The position numbers and the translations under genes are program-made. The notes under the pieces are model-generated. The model ran no database searches and was not told the origin of the DNA. It saw only the letters and a list, made by a program, of their open reading frames with translations. A stretch of DNA of 64,000 nt from Amycolatopsis sp. cg9 (lineage in GTDB: Bacteria > Actinomycetota > Actinomycetes > Mycobacteriales > Pseudonocardiaceae), in contig NZ_CP166850.1 in assembly GCF_041346945.1 (NCBI RefSeq), positions 2,976,001 through 3,040,000 of the forward strand, in the 5' to 3' direction. Below are positions 56,792-64,000 of this stretch, one piece after another; within the stretch, counting starts at the first letter, position 1; the number at the start of each line of letters is the position of its first letter.

Positions 56792-57414
56792 GCGGTGCGC
56801 TCGCGCCACACCACGAACGGCAGCAGCGCCTGGGTGAGCGGGCCGATGGCCAGTGCGTAGAGCACGGTGCCCACGCCGACCGTCCCGCCGAGGAAGAAGC
56901 CGACGACGACCACGGTGACCTCGATGCCGGTGCGCACCAGCCGGACCGACCGGCCGGTGCGGGCCGCGAGGCCGGTCATCAGGCCGTCGCGGGGGCCGGG
57001 GCCGAGCCGGGCGCCGACGTAGGTGGCGGTCGCGACGCCGTTCAGCGCGATGCCGCCGACCAGGAGCGCGATCTGCCAGGTCAGGTCGTGCTGGTCGGGG
57101 ACCACCGCGCGGACGGCGTCGACCATCACCGAGATGACGACGACGTTCGCGATGGTGCCGATGCCGGGCCGCTGGCGCAGCGGGATCCACAGCAGGAGCA
57201 CGACCACGGAGATCAGGCCGGTCACCGTGCCGAACGACAGGCCGGTGTGCTTCAAGACGCCTTCGGCGAGTACGCCCCACGGTTCGAGGCCGAGGCCGGC
57301 CCGGGTGACGAGGGCGACGCTGGTGCCGTAGAGGGCGAGGCCCGCGAGCAGCTGCACGCTGCGGCGGGCGGGGTCACGGGTGATCCGGACGGGCCGGAGG
57401 TCGATCTGAGCCAC
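56788..57414 (-). CDS. YczE-like membrane protein
   Basis: The 208-aa protein has about five membrane helices and the family pattern GLALYGTSVALVTRAGLGLEPWGVL and ARLGPGPRDGLMTGL. YczE-type genes commonly lie divergent from a MocR regulator, as here. Transport or other role is unknown. GTG 57414 is the start; the longer upstream frame crosses the intergenic region. Confidence 0.85.
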   Translation of the reverse strand: MAQIDLRPVRITRDPARRSVQLLAGLALYGTSVALVTRAGLGLEPWGVLAEGVLKHTGLSFGTVTGLISVVVLLLWIPLRQRPGIGTIANVVVISVMVDAVRAVVPDQHDLTWQIALLVGGIALNGVATATYVGARLGPGPRDGLMTGLAARTGRSVRLVRTGIEVTVVVVGFFLGGTVGVGTVLYALAIGPLTQALLPFVVWRERTA

Positions 57415-57475
57415 ACATGCACTATCCGCCGCAAGTGGTCTTGTAAACCATAGCCAATTCCAGGATATTGGCCTT
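57415..57475. promoter_or_regulatory. Divergent YczE/MocR promoter region
   Basis: The 61-bp gap contains CCATAGCCAAT and, 8 bp on, ATTGGCCTTATGG (57448-57479), an imperfect inverted repeat, plus another ACCAT/TGGT pair. MocR proteins of this type bind such sites to control the divergent yczE gene. The last bases include the MocR ATG. Confidence 0.4.
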
Positions 57476-58921
57476 ATGGAAGCCGCAGTCCCACTGGGTG
57501 GACGCATCTCCGGGCCTCGATTGGCTGTCATGCTGGGCTCCTGGCGGCAGGGCTCCCGCCAGGGCGCGGCCGACCTGGCCGCGGCCATCGAGCTGCAGGT
57601 GCTCGACGGCCAGCTCCCGCTCGGCACCCGGCTGCCCGCCGAACGGGAGCTGGCCGACGCGCTCGGCGCCAGCCGGACGCTGATCGGCGCGGCACTGGAC
57701 CGGCTGCGGGAGAACGGGTTCGTCGCGAGCCGGCGCGGCGCGGGCTCGTGGGTCGCCGCGCCCGGACGGCGCCGCCGCGGCCCGCTCGCACCGGCCGGCG
57801 GCGGCTCGATCGACTTCACCCACGCGTCCTCGCCGGCGATCGCGGGCACGGCCGCGGCGGTCGACGTGGCCCGCGGCCGGCTCGCCGACCACCTCGGCGA
57901 CCACGGCTACCAGGAACGCGGGCTGCTCGGCCTGCGGGAGCGGATCGCCCGCCGCTACACCGAACGCGGGCTGCCGACGACACCCGCGCAGGTCATGGTC
58001 ACCAACGGCGCGCACCACGCGTTCGTGCTGGTCCTGCGCATGCTCGCCGGCCCGGGCGACCGGGTGCTGGTGGAGCAGCCGACGTACCCGAACGCCCTGG
58101 AGGCGATCCGCGCCGCGCACGCGATCCCGGTGCCGGTCGCGCTCGACCCGAGCGGCGAGCGCGGCTGGGACATCGCCGGCGTCGACGCGGCGCTGCGGCA
58201 GGCGTCGCCGCGGTTCGCCTACCTCGTCGTCGACTTCCAGAACCCGACCGGTCTGCGCCTGGACACCGGCGGCCGCGAACGGCTCGGCGCGGTGCTGAAC
58301 CGGGCCCGGACCCCGGTCGTCGTGGACGAGACGCTCGTCGAACTGGACCTCGAAGGCGATCCGCTGGACGGGCCACCGCCGCTGGCCGCGTTCGCCGGCG
58401 ACCTCGCGATCTGCGTGGGGTCGGCGTCGAAGACGCACTGGGGCGGCCTGCGGCTCGGCTGGATCCGCGCGTCGGAGGACCTGCTCGGCCGGCTGGTTTC
58501 CGCCCGCTACGCGGTCGACCTGGGCTCACCGGTGTTCGAGCAGCTCGTGCTGACCGAGCTGCTCGACGACGAGAGCGCGCTCACCCGCCGCCGCGCGGAA
58601 CTGCGCGGCTACCGCGACGCGCTGGCCGGCGCGGTGCACCAGCACCTCCCCGACTGGACGTTCACGCTCCCGAAGGGCGGCCTGTCGCTGTGGTCCCGGA
58701 TGCCGGAGCCGGTGAGCTCGCGCCTCGCGGTCGCGGCGGCGAGCCACGGCGTCCAGGTGGCGCCGGGCTCGCGCTTCGGCGTCCACGGCGGCTTGGAGCG
58801 GTGGATCCGGCTGCCGTTTTCGCTGCCGCCGGAAACGATGGAGCAGGCGGTCCGCCGCCTGAGCACGGCGGAGGCGTCGGTCCGCGGTACGCCCGAGTCG
58901 CTGGCCGCGCCGATCGCCTGA
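57476..58921 (+). CDS. MocR-family (GntR plus aminotransferase) regulator, YczR-like
   Basis: The 481-aa protein has an N-terminal GntR winged helix (LPAERELADALGASRTLIGAALDRLRENGFVASRRGAGSWV) and a fold-type I aminotransferase domain with the PLP lysine in GSASKTHWGGLRLGW. It divergently precedes a yczE-like gene, the arrangement described for YczR regulators. ATG 57476. A 20-bp stem follows the stop. Confidence 0.9.
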   Translation: MEAAVPLGGRISGPRLAVMLGSWRQGSRQGAADLAAAIELQVLDGQLPLGTRLPAERELADALGASRTLIGAALDRLRENGFVASRRGAGSWVAAPGRRRRGPLAPAGGGSIDFTHASSPAIAGTAAAVDVARGRLADHLGDHGYQERGLLGLRERIARRYTERGLPTTPAQVMVTNGAHHAFVLVLRMLAGPGDRVLVEQPTYPNALEAIRAAHAIPVPVALDPSGERGWDIAGVDAALRQASPRFAYLVVDFQNPTGLRLDTGGRERLGAVLNRARTPVVVDETLVELDLEGDPLDGPPPLAAFAGDLAICVGSASKTHWGGLRLGWIRASEDLLGRLVSARYAVDLGSPVFEQLVLTELLDDESALTRRRAELRGYRDALAGAVHQHLPDWTFTLPKGGLSLWSRMPEPVSSRLAVAAASHGVQVAPGSRFGVHGGLERWIRLPFSLPPETMEQAVRRLSTAEASVRGTPESLAAPIA

Positions 58922-58927
58922 AAACGA

Positions 58928-59000
58928 AGAACCGGTGCGCTGGATGCGAGCCTGCTCCCAGGGATGGGCGGCGTTCATGTGCATCCAGCGCACCGGTTCT
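58928..59000. terminator. Long-arm hairpin after the MocR gene
   Basis: AGAACCGGTGCGCTGGATGC (58928-58947) and its exact complement (58981-59000) flank a 33-nt loop, starting 7 bp after the MocR stop. The length suggests a terminator. Confidence 0.55.
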
Positions 59001-59050
59001 CGGTTCACACCCCCGCTCGCGGACGTGACCCCGCTCGCGGGTAACCGCTG

Positions 59051-59085
59051 GCTTCCCGGCACAGCCCCTCGACGTGCCGGGAAGC
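59051..59085 (-). terminator. Hairpin after the 54-aa minus-strand gene
   Basis: GCTTCCCGGCAC (59051-59062) pairs with GTGCCGGGAAGC (59074-59085). It lies 8 bp past the minus-strand stop at 59093, supporting that gene. Confidence 0.55.
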
Positions 59086-59092
59086 CCGCGGC

Positions 59093-59257
59093 TCAGACGT
59101 GCTCTCGGTACTGCGAGTCCTCGCTCGGCGCGGTGAGCAAGGGCTCCCGGAGCGCGTCCGGTGTGGGTCCCGGCGCCGCGGGGGCAGCGCGGCGCCGGGA
59201 CCGGGATCCGACCCGGCCGGGCGCGGTCGGCCGGTCGGAAAGACTGTGGTTTCGCAT
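59093..59257 (-). CDS. Small hypothetical protein (54 aa)
   Basis: The frame begins ATG 59257 (MRNHSLSDRP) behind CAGGGG, ends TGA 59093-59095, and is followed at once by a hairpin. Third positions are nearly all G or C. It is Arg/Pro-rich with an acidic tail (EDSQYREHV) and has no membrane helix. No family is recognised. Confidence 0.45.
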   Translation of the reverse strand: MRNHSLSDRPTAPGRVGSRSRRRAAPAAPGPTPDALREPLLTAPSEDSQYREHV

Positions 59258-59422
59258 GGTTTTGCACCCCTGGGGTACGTCGGGCGCGGTGGCGCGCCAC
59301 GAGACGTGAAAGAGTCACGTGTTGCGTACTGGAGCAGGGGATTCGTCACGCATCAACGGCGTGGACGTGCGTCGAGTTGATCTTGATCTGGACGCAGGTG
59401 TCCCCGGCTGCCCGGTTCGGGG

Positions 59423-60787
59423 TCAGTCGGGGGAGGTGGTGGGCAGGGCGGCTTCCCTGCCCGCGCCGTCGACGTCGTGGTCGAGGCTGGCGCCGATGAG
59501 CTTCAGCTGGGTGGTGGTGACGTCGTCGGTGTGGACGGCGAACGCGTGGCGCGCCCCACCGGGACCGTCGTGGCCGGGCGCCGCGGTGGGAGCCGGCGCG
59601 CTCGGGGCGGTGGTGCCGCCGGGCAGGCCGGGGGTGGAGTCGCCGCCACCGTCACGGGCCTGCACGCCGGAGCCGCGCGGCTGGTCCTGCTTTGCCTGCT
59701 GCGGCAGTTCGCGCTTCACGACGACGAAGTGCACGACGGCCGTACCCCGGCCGGTTTCCTGCGGCACGGCTTCGGCGGGAGCGGCCGGGACGGTGGTGGC
59801 CGGTGCCTCGGTCGTCGCGACGACGGTGGTCGTCACCGGGACGGTGACGGTCACGCCGCCCGAGTTCGAGCCGGCGTTGAGGATCGGGCCGAGGACGTCG
59901 TCGAGCGGCAGCAGGACGGGCGCGTCGGGGTTGTCCGCGGGCGGCTGGGTGAGTGGGGCGAGAACGGTGTGGGAGAGCGTGTCCGTGACGACGCCGACCG
60001 TGTTCGTGACCGTGGTGAGGGTGCCGCCGACGACGTTGAGGACGCCACCGACCAAGCCGCCGAGGAGGCCGGCTTGGGGTTCTTGCGCGGTCTGGGTCTC
60101 GGTGGCCGGAGCCCCGGTGGTCTGGGTGCTCAGGGTGCTCAGGGTGTGCTGGGTTTCCGCCGCGGGCTGCTCGGCGGCGGTGGTCTCTCCGGCAGGCTGG
60201 GTCTTCGCGGCCGGCTCGCTCTCGGCCGGCTTTGTCTCGGCCGGCGTTTCGGCTGCGGAGGTCTCGACCGGTGCGGTCTCGGTCGGCTCGCTGCCGGGCT
60301 GCGCATCGGCGGCCTGGGTTTCGTCGGTCTCGGTTTCGTCGGCCTGCTGCGCGCAGGTGGCGGCGCCCGTTTCGCGGTGGCTCTTGCGGTGGTGCCTGCC
60401 GTGCGAGAAGGGCTTGCCGGCGTGGTCCACAGTGGAGGCGACGGGAGCCTGCGGGCAGGTCGCCTGCTCGGCGGCGCCGGCGGTGCTCCCGGAGAGGGCG
60501 GCGGTGAGCAGCCACCCGGCCAGCGTCAGGCCCCCGGCGACGAGGATCTTGGCGGCGGGCCGCTGCAGCGAGGCCGCCCAGGGTCGCGGCGCACGCCCGC
60601 GCGCGCGAGGGGATTCCGCGCTGGTCGCGAGGAGTGCGCCCTGGTCGCGGCGCGCTTCGGCGCCTGCGAGGTGCGTGTGGCCGGCGCGGCGGGAAGCCGT
60701 CGCGCGGTGCGCTTCACCCGCTGTGAACGCGGACCGGGCGGCGGCACCGTGGCGCGCGTTCGCCGTGCTGCTCACCGCCACCACCAC
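59423..60787 (-). CDS. Thr/Ala/Pro/Glu-rich exported or anchored protein (454 aa)
   Basis: A basic N-terminus (about 1-80) leads to one hydrophobic segment (about 81-105, ILVAGGLTLAGWLLTAALSG), then a long low-complexity region rich in Glu, Thr, Ala and Pro, a Gly/Val/Leu/Thr-rich central region (about 243-285), and a His-containing C-terminus. It is probably exported or wall-associated. Start is one of several GTG codons, outermost 60787. No enzyme motif is visible. Confidence 0.7.
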   Translation of the reverse strand: MVVAVSSTANARHGAAARSAFTAGEAHRATASRRAGHTHLAGAEARRDQGALLATSAESPRARGRAPRPWAASLQRPAAKILVAGGLTLAGWLLTAALSGSTAGAAEQATCPQAPVASTVDHAGKPFSHGRHHRKSHRETGAATCAQQADETETDETQAADAQPGSEPTETAPVETSAAETPAETKPAESEPAAKTQPAGETTAAEQPAAETQHTLSTLSTQTTGAPATETQTAQEPQAGLLGGLVGGVLNVVGGTLTTVTNTVGVVTDTLSHTVLAPLTQPPADNPDAPVLLPLDDVLGPILNAGSNSGGVTVTVPVTTTVVATTEAPATTVPAAPAEAVPQETGRGTAVVHFVVVKRELPQQAKQDQPRGSGVQARDGGGDSTPGLPGGTTAPSAPAPTAAPGHDGPGGARHAFAVHTDDVTTTQLKLIGASLDHDVDGAGREAALPTTSPD

Positions 60788-61134
60788 CGTCCGCGCCTGA
60801 AGTCTGTTCTCGCTGGGGTCTTTCTCCGGCCAGGTCGCAGTTCCCCCGGGGCTGCACTCTTTCTAGCACCGCTCGGGAGTCTTTCATCTCTCCCGCGTTC
60901 GATCCAGCCCGTAAGGCGGAACGGCCCTACCGGGCAAGGTATCTGCGGCCGACAAGTTGATCACTCTCAGTGCCGTTCGGGTGTTCTCGTGCGGCCATTC
61001 GGAGGAGTGCCGCAATTTGCCCGTCCGGGCGTTGACCTGATGTTTCCGCGAATGCGCTCGCCTTCGGTATCACTTCGGAAACGGTGCGTGCCCGAGCCCG
61101 GCGGCTTCCGCGATGTGGGACACACCGCAAGTCG
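60788..61134. other. 347-bp intergenic region
   Basis: This separates two minus-strand genes. I see no convincing gene or strong hairpin; it should contain the promoter of the 59423-60787 gene. A 67-codon minus frame at 60927-61130 has no ribosome site. Confidence 0.5.
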
Positions 61135-62301
61135 TCAGACCAGTTTGCGCAATCGGGTGATGGCTTCGTCGATGACTTCGTTGCGCTTGCAGAACGCGAA
61201 ACGCAGGAGGTGTTTCCACTCTTCCGGGTGATCGGTGAACACCTTCACGGGGACGGCGGCGACTCCGACGCGGCCCGGCAGTTCCCACGCGAGGTCGGCG
61301 GCGTCGGTGAAGCCCAGCGGCCGGACGTCGACGCAGACGAAGTACGTGCCCGCCGTCGGGCGGACCGCGAAACCGGCGTCCGCGAGGCCCGCCGAGAGCC
61401 GGTCGCGCTTCTCGGCCAGGGAATCGCGCAGGCCGTCGACCCAGGGGAGCTCGTGGTCGAGCGCGTGCGCCACCGCCGGCTGCAGCGGGCCGCCGGAGAC
61501 GAACGTGATGAACTGCTTCGCCGCCTTCACCGCCGCGACCAGCTCCGGGGTCGAGCAGACCCAGCCGATCTTCCAGCCGGTGCAGTTGAACGTCTTGCCC
61601 GCGCTCGAGATGCTCACCGTCCGCGGCCGCATGCCGGGCAGCGTGACCAGCGGGATGTGCTCCGCGTCGTCGAAGACCAGGTGCTCGTAGACCTCGTCGC
61701 AGATCGCGATCAGGTCGTGCTCCACGCACAGCGCGGCCAGCGCCTCCAGCTCGGCGCGCGTGAACACCGTGCCGGTCGGGTTGTGCGGCGAGTTCACCAG
61801 GATCGCCCTGGTCCGGGGCGTGACGGCGGCGCGCAGGCCGTCGACGTCGAGGCCGAAGCGCCCGTCCTCGCCCTCGACCAGCCCGACGACCCGGCGTTCG
61901 GCGCCCGCCATCGCGACCGCGGCGGCGTAGGAGTCGTAGTAGGGCTCGATGACGATGACCTCGTCGCCGGCCTCGGTCAGCGCCAGCAGCGTCGCGGTGA
62001 TGGCCTCGGTCGCGCCCGCGGTGACCAGGATCTCGGTGTCCGGGTCGTACTCGGTGCCGTAGCGCTGCCGGTGCCGCGCGATCGCGGCCCGCAGCTCCGG
62101 GCGCCCGGGCCCCGGCGGGTACTGGTTCGCGCCGCCGAACAGCGCGTTCTTGGCGGCGTCGAGCATGCCGGCCGGGCCGTCGGTGTCCGGAAAGCCCTGG
62201 CCGAGGTTGACGGCGTCGTGCTTGACGGCCAGCGCGGTCATCTCGGCGAAGATGGTCGAGGTGAACGGCCGGAGGCGGGGGACGAGAGCAGGTTCGCGCA
62301 C
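61135..62301 (-). CDS. Class I/II PLP aminotransferase (DapC/YbdL-like)
   Basis: The 388-aa enzyme has the opening NLGQGFPDTDGP, NSPHNPTGTVF, and PLP lysine in SSAGKTFNCTGWKIGW. It is closest in my memory to the N-succinyldiaminopimelate aminotransferase of mycobacteria (lysine and cell-wall precursor synthesis), but methionine or kynurenine aminotransferases share these motifs. GTG 62301, with GAGG upstream. It is divergent from the DUF445 gene across 29 bp. Confidence 0.9.
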   Translation of the reverse strand: MREPALVPRLRPFTSTIFAEMTALAVKHDAVNLGQGFPDTDGPAGMLDAAKNALFGGANQYPPGPGRPELRAAIARHRQRYGTEYDPDTEILVTAGATEAITATLLALTEAGDEVIVIEPYYDSYAAAVAMAGAERRVVGLVEGEDGRFGLDVDGLRAAVTPRTRAILVNSPHNPTGTVFTRAELEALAALCVEHDLIAICDEVYEHLVFDDAEHIPLVTLPGMRPRTVSISSAGKTFNCTGWKIGWVCSTPELVAAVKAAKQFITFVSGGPLQPAVAHALDHELPWVDGLRDSLAEKRDRLSAGLADAGFAVRPTAGTYFVCVDVRPLGFTDAADLAWELPGRVGVAAVPVKVFTDHPEEWKHLLRFAFCKRNEVIDEAITRLRKLV

Positions 62302-62330
62302 GATCAGCCATCCTCACGGACAATGGCGAT

Positions 62331-63629
62331 GTGGAGCAACTGACCCCCGCCAAGGTGACACCCGCCGACCCGCCGGGCGGCGCAGCCGGTGAAGCGGAAA
62401 AGCGGCGCGCGCTGCGCAAGATGAAGCTGGTCGCGCTGTCGTTCCTGCTCGGCGCCACCCTCGTGTTCCTGCTGACCAGCTGGGCGCAGTCCGCGGGCTG
62501 GCCGGGCTGGGTCGGCTACGTGCGCGCCGCCGCCGAAGCCGGCATGGTCGGCGCGCTGGCCGACTGGTTCGCCGTCACGGCGCTGTTCCGGCACCCGCTC
62601 GGGCTGAAGATCCCGCACACGGCGATCATCCCGAACAAGAAGGACGCCCTCGGCACCAGCCTCGGCGACTTCGTCGGGTCGAACTTCCTGTCCGAGGAGG
62701 TCGTGCGCGACAAGCTCAAGCGCGTCGAGCTCGCGCGGCGGCTCGGCGGGTGGCTGGCCCAGGAGGAGAACGCCGAGCGCGTGACGTCCGAGCTGGCCAC
62801 GGTGGTCCGGGCGGCCGTCCGCGTGCTCCGCGACGAAGACGTCCAGGCGATCATGGAGCAGGCGGTCGCGCGGCGGATCATCGACAAGCCGTGGGGCCCG
62901 CCGCTGGGCAAGATCCTGCAGGGCGTCTTCGCCGACGGCGCGCACCACAAGCTCGTGGACCTGATGTGCGACCGCGCGTACGAGTGGGTCCGCGACAACC
63001 ACACGACGATGCTGCGCGTGGTGTCGGACCGGGCGCCGAGCTGGTCGCCGAAGTTCGTCGACGAGATGCTCGCCGACAAGGTCTACGGCGAGGTGCTGTC
63101 GTTCGCGTGGGCGGTGAAGACCGACGTCAACCACCCGATGCGGCTGGCGCTGGACAAGTTCCTCGGCGAGTTCGCCCAGGACCTGCAGACCGACCCGGAC
63201 GTGATGGCCCGCGCCGAGCAGGTCAAGGGCCAGATCGTGCACCACGAGGAGGTCCAGCGCCTGATCGGCTCGGCGTGGAGCACGGCGAAGGAGATGCTCC
63301 TGACGGCGGCCGAGGACCCGTCGAGCGAGCTGCGCCGCCGCGTCCGCCTCGGCCTGATGTCCCTGGGCTCCCGGCTGGTGTCGGACGACCAGCTGCGCGC
63401 GAAGGCCGACGGCTGGGTCGAGGGCGCCGCGGCGTACCTGGTGAAGAACTACTCGCGGGAGATCACGACGATCATCACCGACACGGTCGAGCGGTGGGAC
63501 GCCGAGGAGACGTCGCAGAAGATCGAGCTCCAGGTGGGCCGCGACCTGCAGTTCATCCGGATCAACGGCACGGTGGTGGGCGCGCTGGCCGGGCTGGTCA
63601 TCTACGCGGTCGCGGAGCTGCTGTTCTGA
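62331..63629 (+). CDS. DUF445 membrane-associated protein
   Basis: The 432-aa protein has a first membrane helix (about 35-55), the DUF445 signature RAAAEAGMVGALADWFAVTALFRHPLGLKIPHTAIIP, an amphipathic helical middle and a C-terminal helix (VVGALAGLVIYAVAELLF). The family has no known activity. GTG 62331. It is followed by the DnaA-box cluster. Confidence 0.9.
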   Translation: MEQLTPAKVTPADPPGGAAGEAEKRRALRKMKLVALSFLLGATLVFLLTSWAQSAGWPGWVGYVRAAAEAGMVGALADWFAVTALFRHPLGLKIPHTAIIPNKKDALGTSLGDFVGSNFLSEEVVRDKLKRVELARRLGGWLAQEENAERVTSELATVVRAAVRVLRDEDVQAIMEQAVARRIIDKPWGPPLGKILQGVFADGAHHKLVDLMCDRAYEWVRDNHTTMLRVVSDRAPSWSPKFVDEMLADKVYGEVLSFAWAVKTDVNHPMRLALDKFLGEFAQDLQTDPDVMARAEQVKGQIVHHEEVQRLIGSAWSTAKEMLLTAAEDPSSELRRRVRLGLMSLGSRLVSDDQLRAKADGWVEGAAAYLVKNYSREITTIITDTVERWDAEETSQKIELQVGRDLQFIRINGTVVGALAGLVIYAVAELLF

Positions 63630-63670
63630 CGGGTGGGGGCTATACCACACCTGGGGGAGCTTCAGACCAG

Positions 63671-63807
63671 TTGTCCACAGGAAGCTGAGTTATCCCCCGG
63701 GTTATCCACAGGTTTTCACGGTGATGGCCTAATGGCTGTCCACAACGTGTGGGGGGTGGGGCGGCGGGGGCGTGGATATGTGGTGCCGTGGGGTGCAGTT
63801 GTCCACA
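63671..63807 (+). promoter_or_regulatory. Cluster of DnaA boxes
   Basis: TTGTCCACA at 63671-63679 and 63799-63807, TTATCCACA at 63702-63710, and the near match CTGTCCACA at 63736-63744, all in the same direction within 137 bp of non-coding DNA. No dnaA, dnaN or AT-rich unwinding element is visible, so a titration or regulatory site is more likely than oriC. Confidence 0.65.
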
Positions 63808-63858
63808 GCCGTTCGAGGGTCCGCCGCTCGGATGAGACCTCGGCGCGGGGGTGCCGAT

Positions 63859-63881
63859 GGCATGAACGACTCGTTCATGCC
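63859..63881. terminator. Palindrome GGCATGAACGA-C-TCGTTCATGCC
   Basis: A perfect 23-bp inverted repeat with one central base, between the DnaA boxes and the minus-strand gene end at 63951. It could terminate that gene or be an operator. Confidence 0.5.
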
Positions 63882-63950
63882 GGCTGGCGAGGTGAACGAC
63901 CCTCTCACGACGTGCGGGCCTGACGTCCCGGGTGACAGCGGCGCGCGGGG

Positions 63951-64000
63951 TCAGCCGGCCGCGGCGGTGCGGGCTCGCCAGCCCCGGGCCTTCTCGCGGT
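63951..64000 (-). CDS. C-terminal end of a minus-strand gene, continuing beyond the window
   Basis: The minus frame reading REKARGWRARTAAAG ends in TGA at 63951-63953 and has near-total G/C third positions. Only 15 codons are visible, so no function can be given. Confidence 0.35.
   Translation of the reverse strand, partial: REKARGWRARTAAAG

Noticed and set aside
60927..61130. 67-codon minus frame upstream of the Thr/Ala-rich gene
   Set aside because: No ribosome site and mixed third-position bases.
63671..63807. oriC
   Set aside because: DnaA boxes are present but no dnaA, dnaN, AT-rich unwinding region or other replication genes are visible.

Overview
The window is high-GC actinobacterial DNA with nearly uniform GC-rich third codon positions. 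The linked trio glnX-glnH-pknG, the XRE/DUF397 and Methyltransf_19 genes, the SigE-like sigma factor, many leaderless or GTG-started genes, and Actinobacteria-type DnaA boxes (TTGTCCACA) point to the Pseudonocardiaceae, most likely Amycolatopsis or a close relative. This assignment is inference; no rRNA gene is present. Most of the window is ordinary chromosome. The only clear sign of transfer is a decayed 2.1-kb integrative element in a tRNA-Phe gene.

Layout. 1-7.1 kb: a ThDP enzyme (partial), a cold-shock gene, a heavy-metal (HMA) protein, and an acetoin-type E1 cluster acoX(frameshifted)-acoA-acoB with a GAF-domain regulator. 7.1-13.5 kb: an orphan histidine kinase, then glnX-glnH-pknG, the amino-acid sensing module that acts through the PknG kinase. 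13.5-20 kb: a thioesterase, an MHS-family transporter, a sigma/membrane-partner/secreted-peptide operon, an L,D-transpeptidase and a second cold-shock gene. 20-24.5 kb: small genes, tRNA-Glu, tRNA-Asp, tRNA-Phe, and an element bounded by 66-bp direct repeats of the tRNA-Phe 3' half, with a broken integrase and a methyltransferase. 24.8-32.4 kb: an unrecognised 464-aa protein with a possible C-terminal conflict-type module, a YCII protein, arylamine N-acetyltransferase behind a MerR-type promoter, a PAS-GGDEF-EAL protein, a rhomboid, and a flavin-oxidase/TetR divergent pair with two matching operators. 32.4-40.7 kb: a nucleobase permease, a MetE-like/NIPSNAP/IclR/FAD-reductase operon, an HTH-Clp_N protein, gnd and an MBL hydrolase. 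40.8-45.2 kb: an XRE regulator, three overlapping methyltransferase genes and a DUF397 neighbourhood. 45.3-48.9 kb: a four-gene exported FixH/YtkA-like operon. 48.9-55.2 kb: a hydrolase/CGNR divergent pair, amidase-TetR-MpaB, a PLP deaminase and a DUF998 protein. 55.2-64 kb: a PP2C phosphatase, a split HTH + Clp_N operon, a YczE/MocR divergent pair, an aminotransferase, a DUF445 protein, and a DnaA-box cluster.

The most interesting pattern is that two unlinked loci encoding HTH plus Clp_N domains (one fused, 37.3 kb; one split, 56.0 kb) each carry two GTCAAC/GTTGAC palindromes 27-28 bp apart. In both, the second palindrome contains the -10 box and ends 0-2 bp before an apparently leaderless ATG. 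This looks like a small self-controlled regulon joining a DNA-binding domain to a Clp-type substrate/adaptor domain. Other paired operators are visible at the PPOX/TetR, hydrolase/CGNR and amidase/TetR loci. All functional statements come from reading the sequence and from family knowledge; no database search was run.
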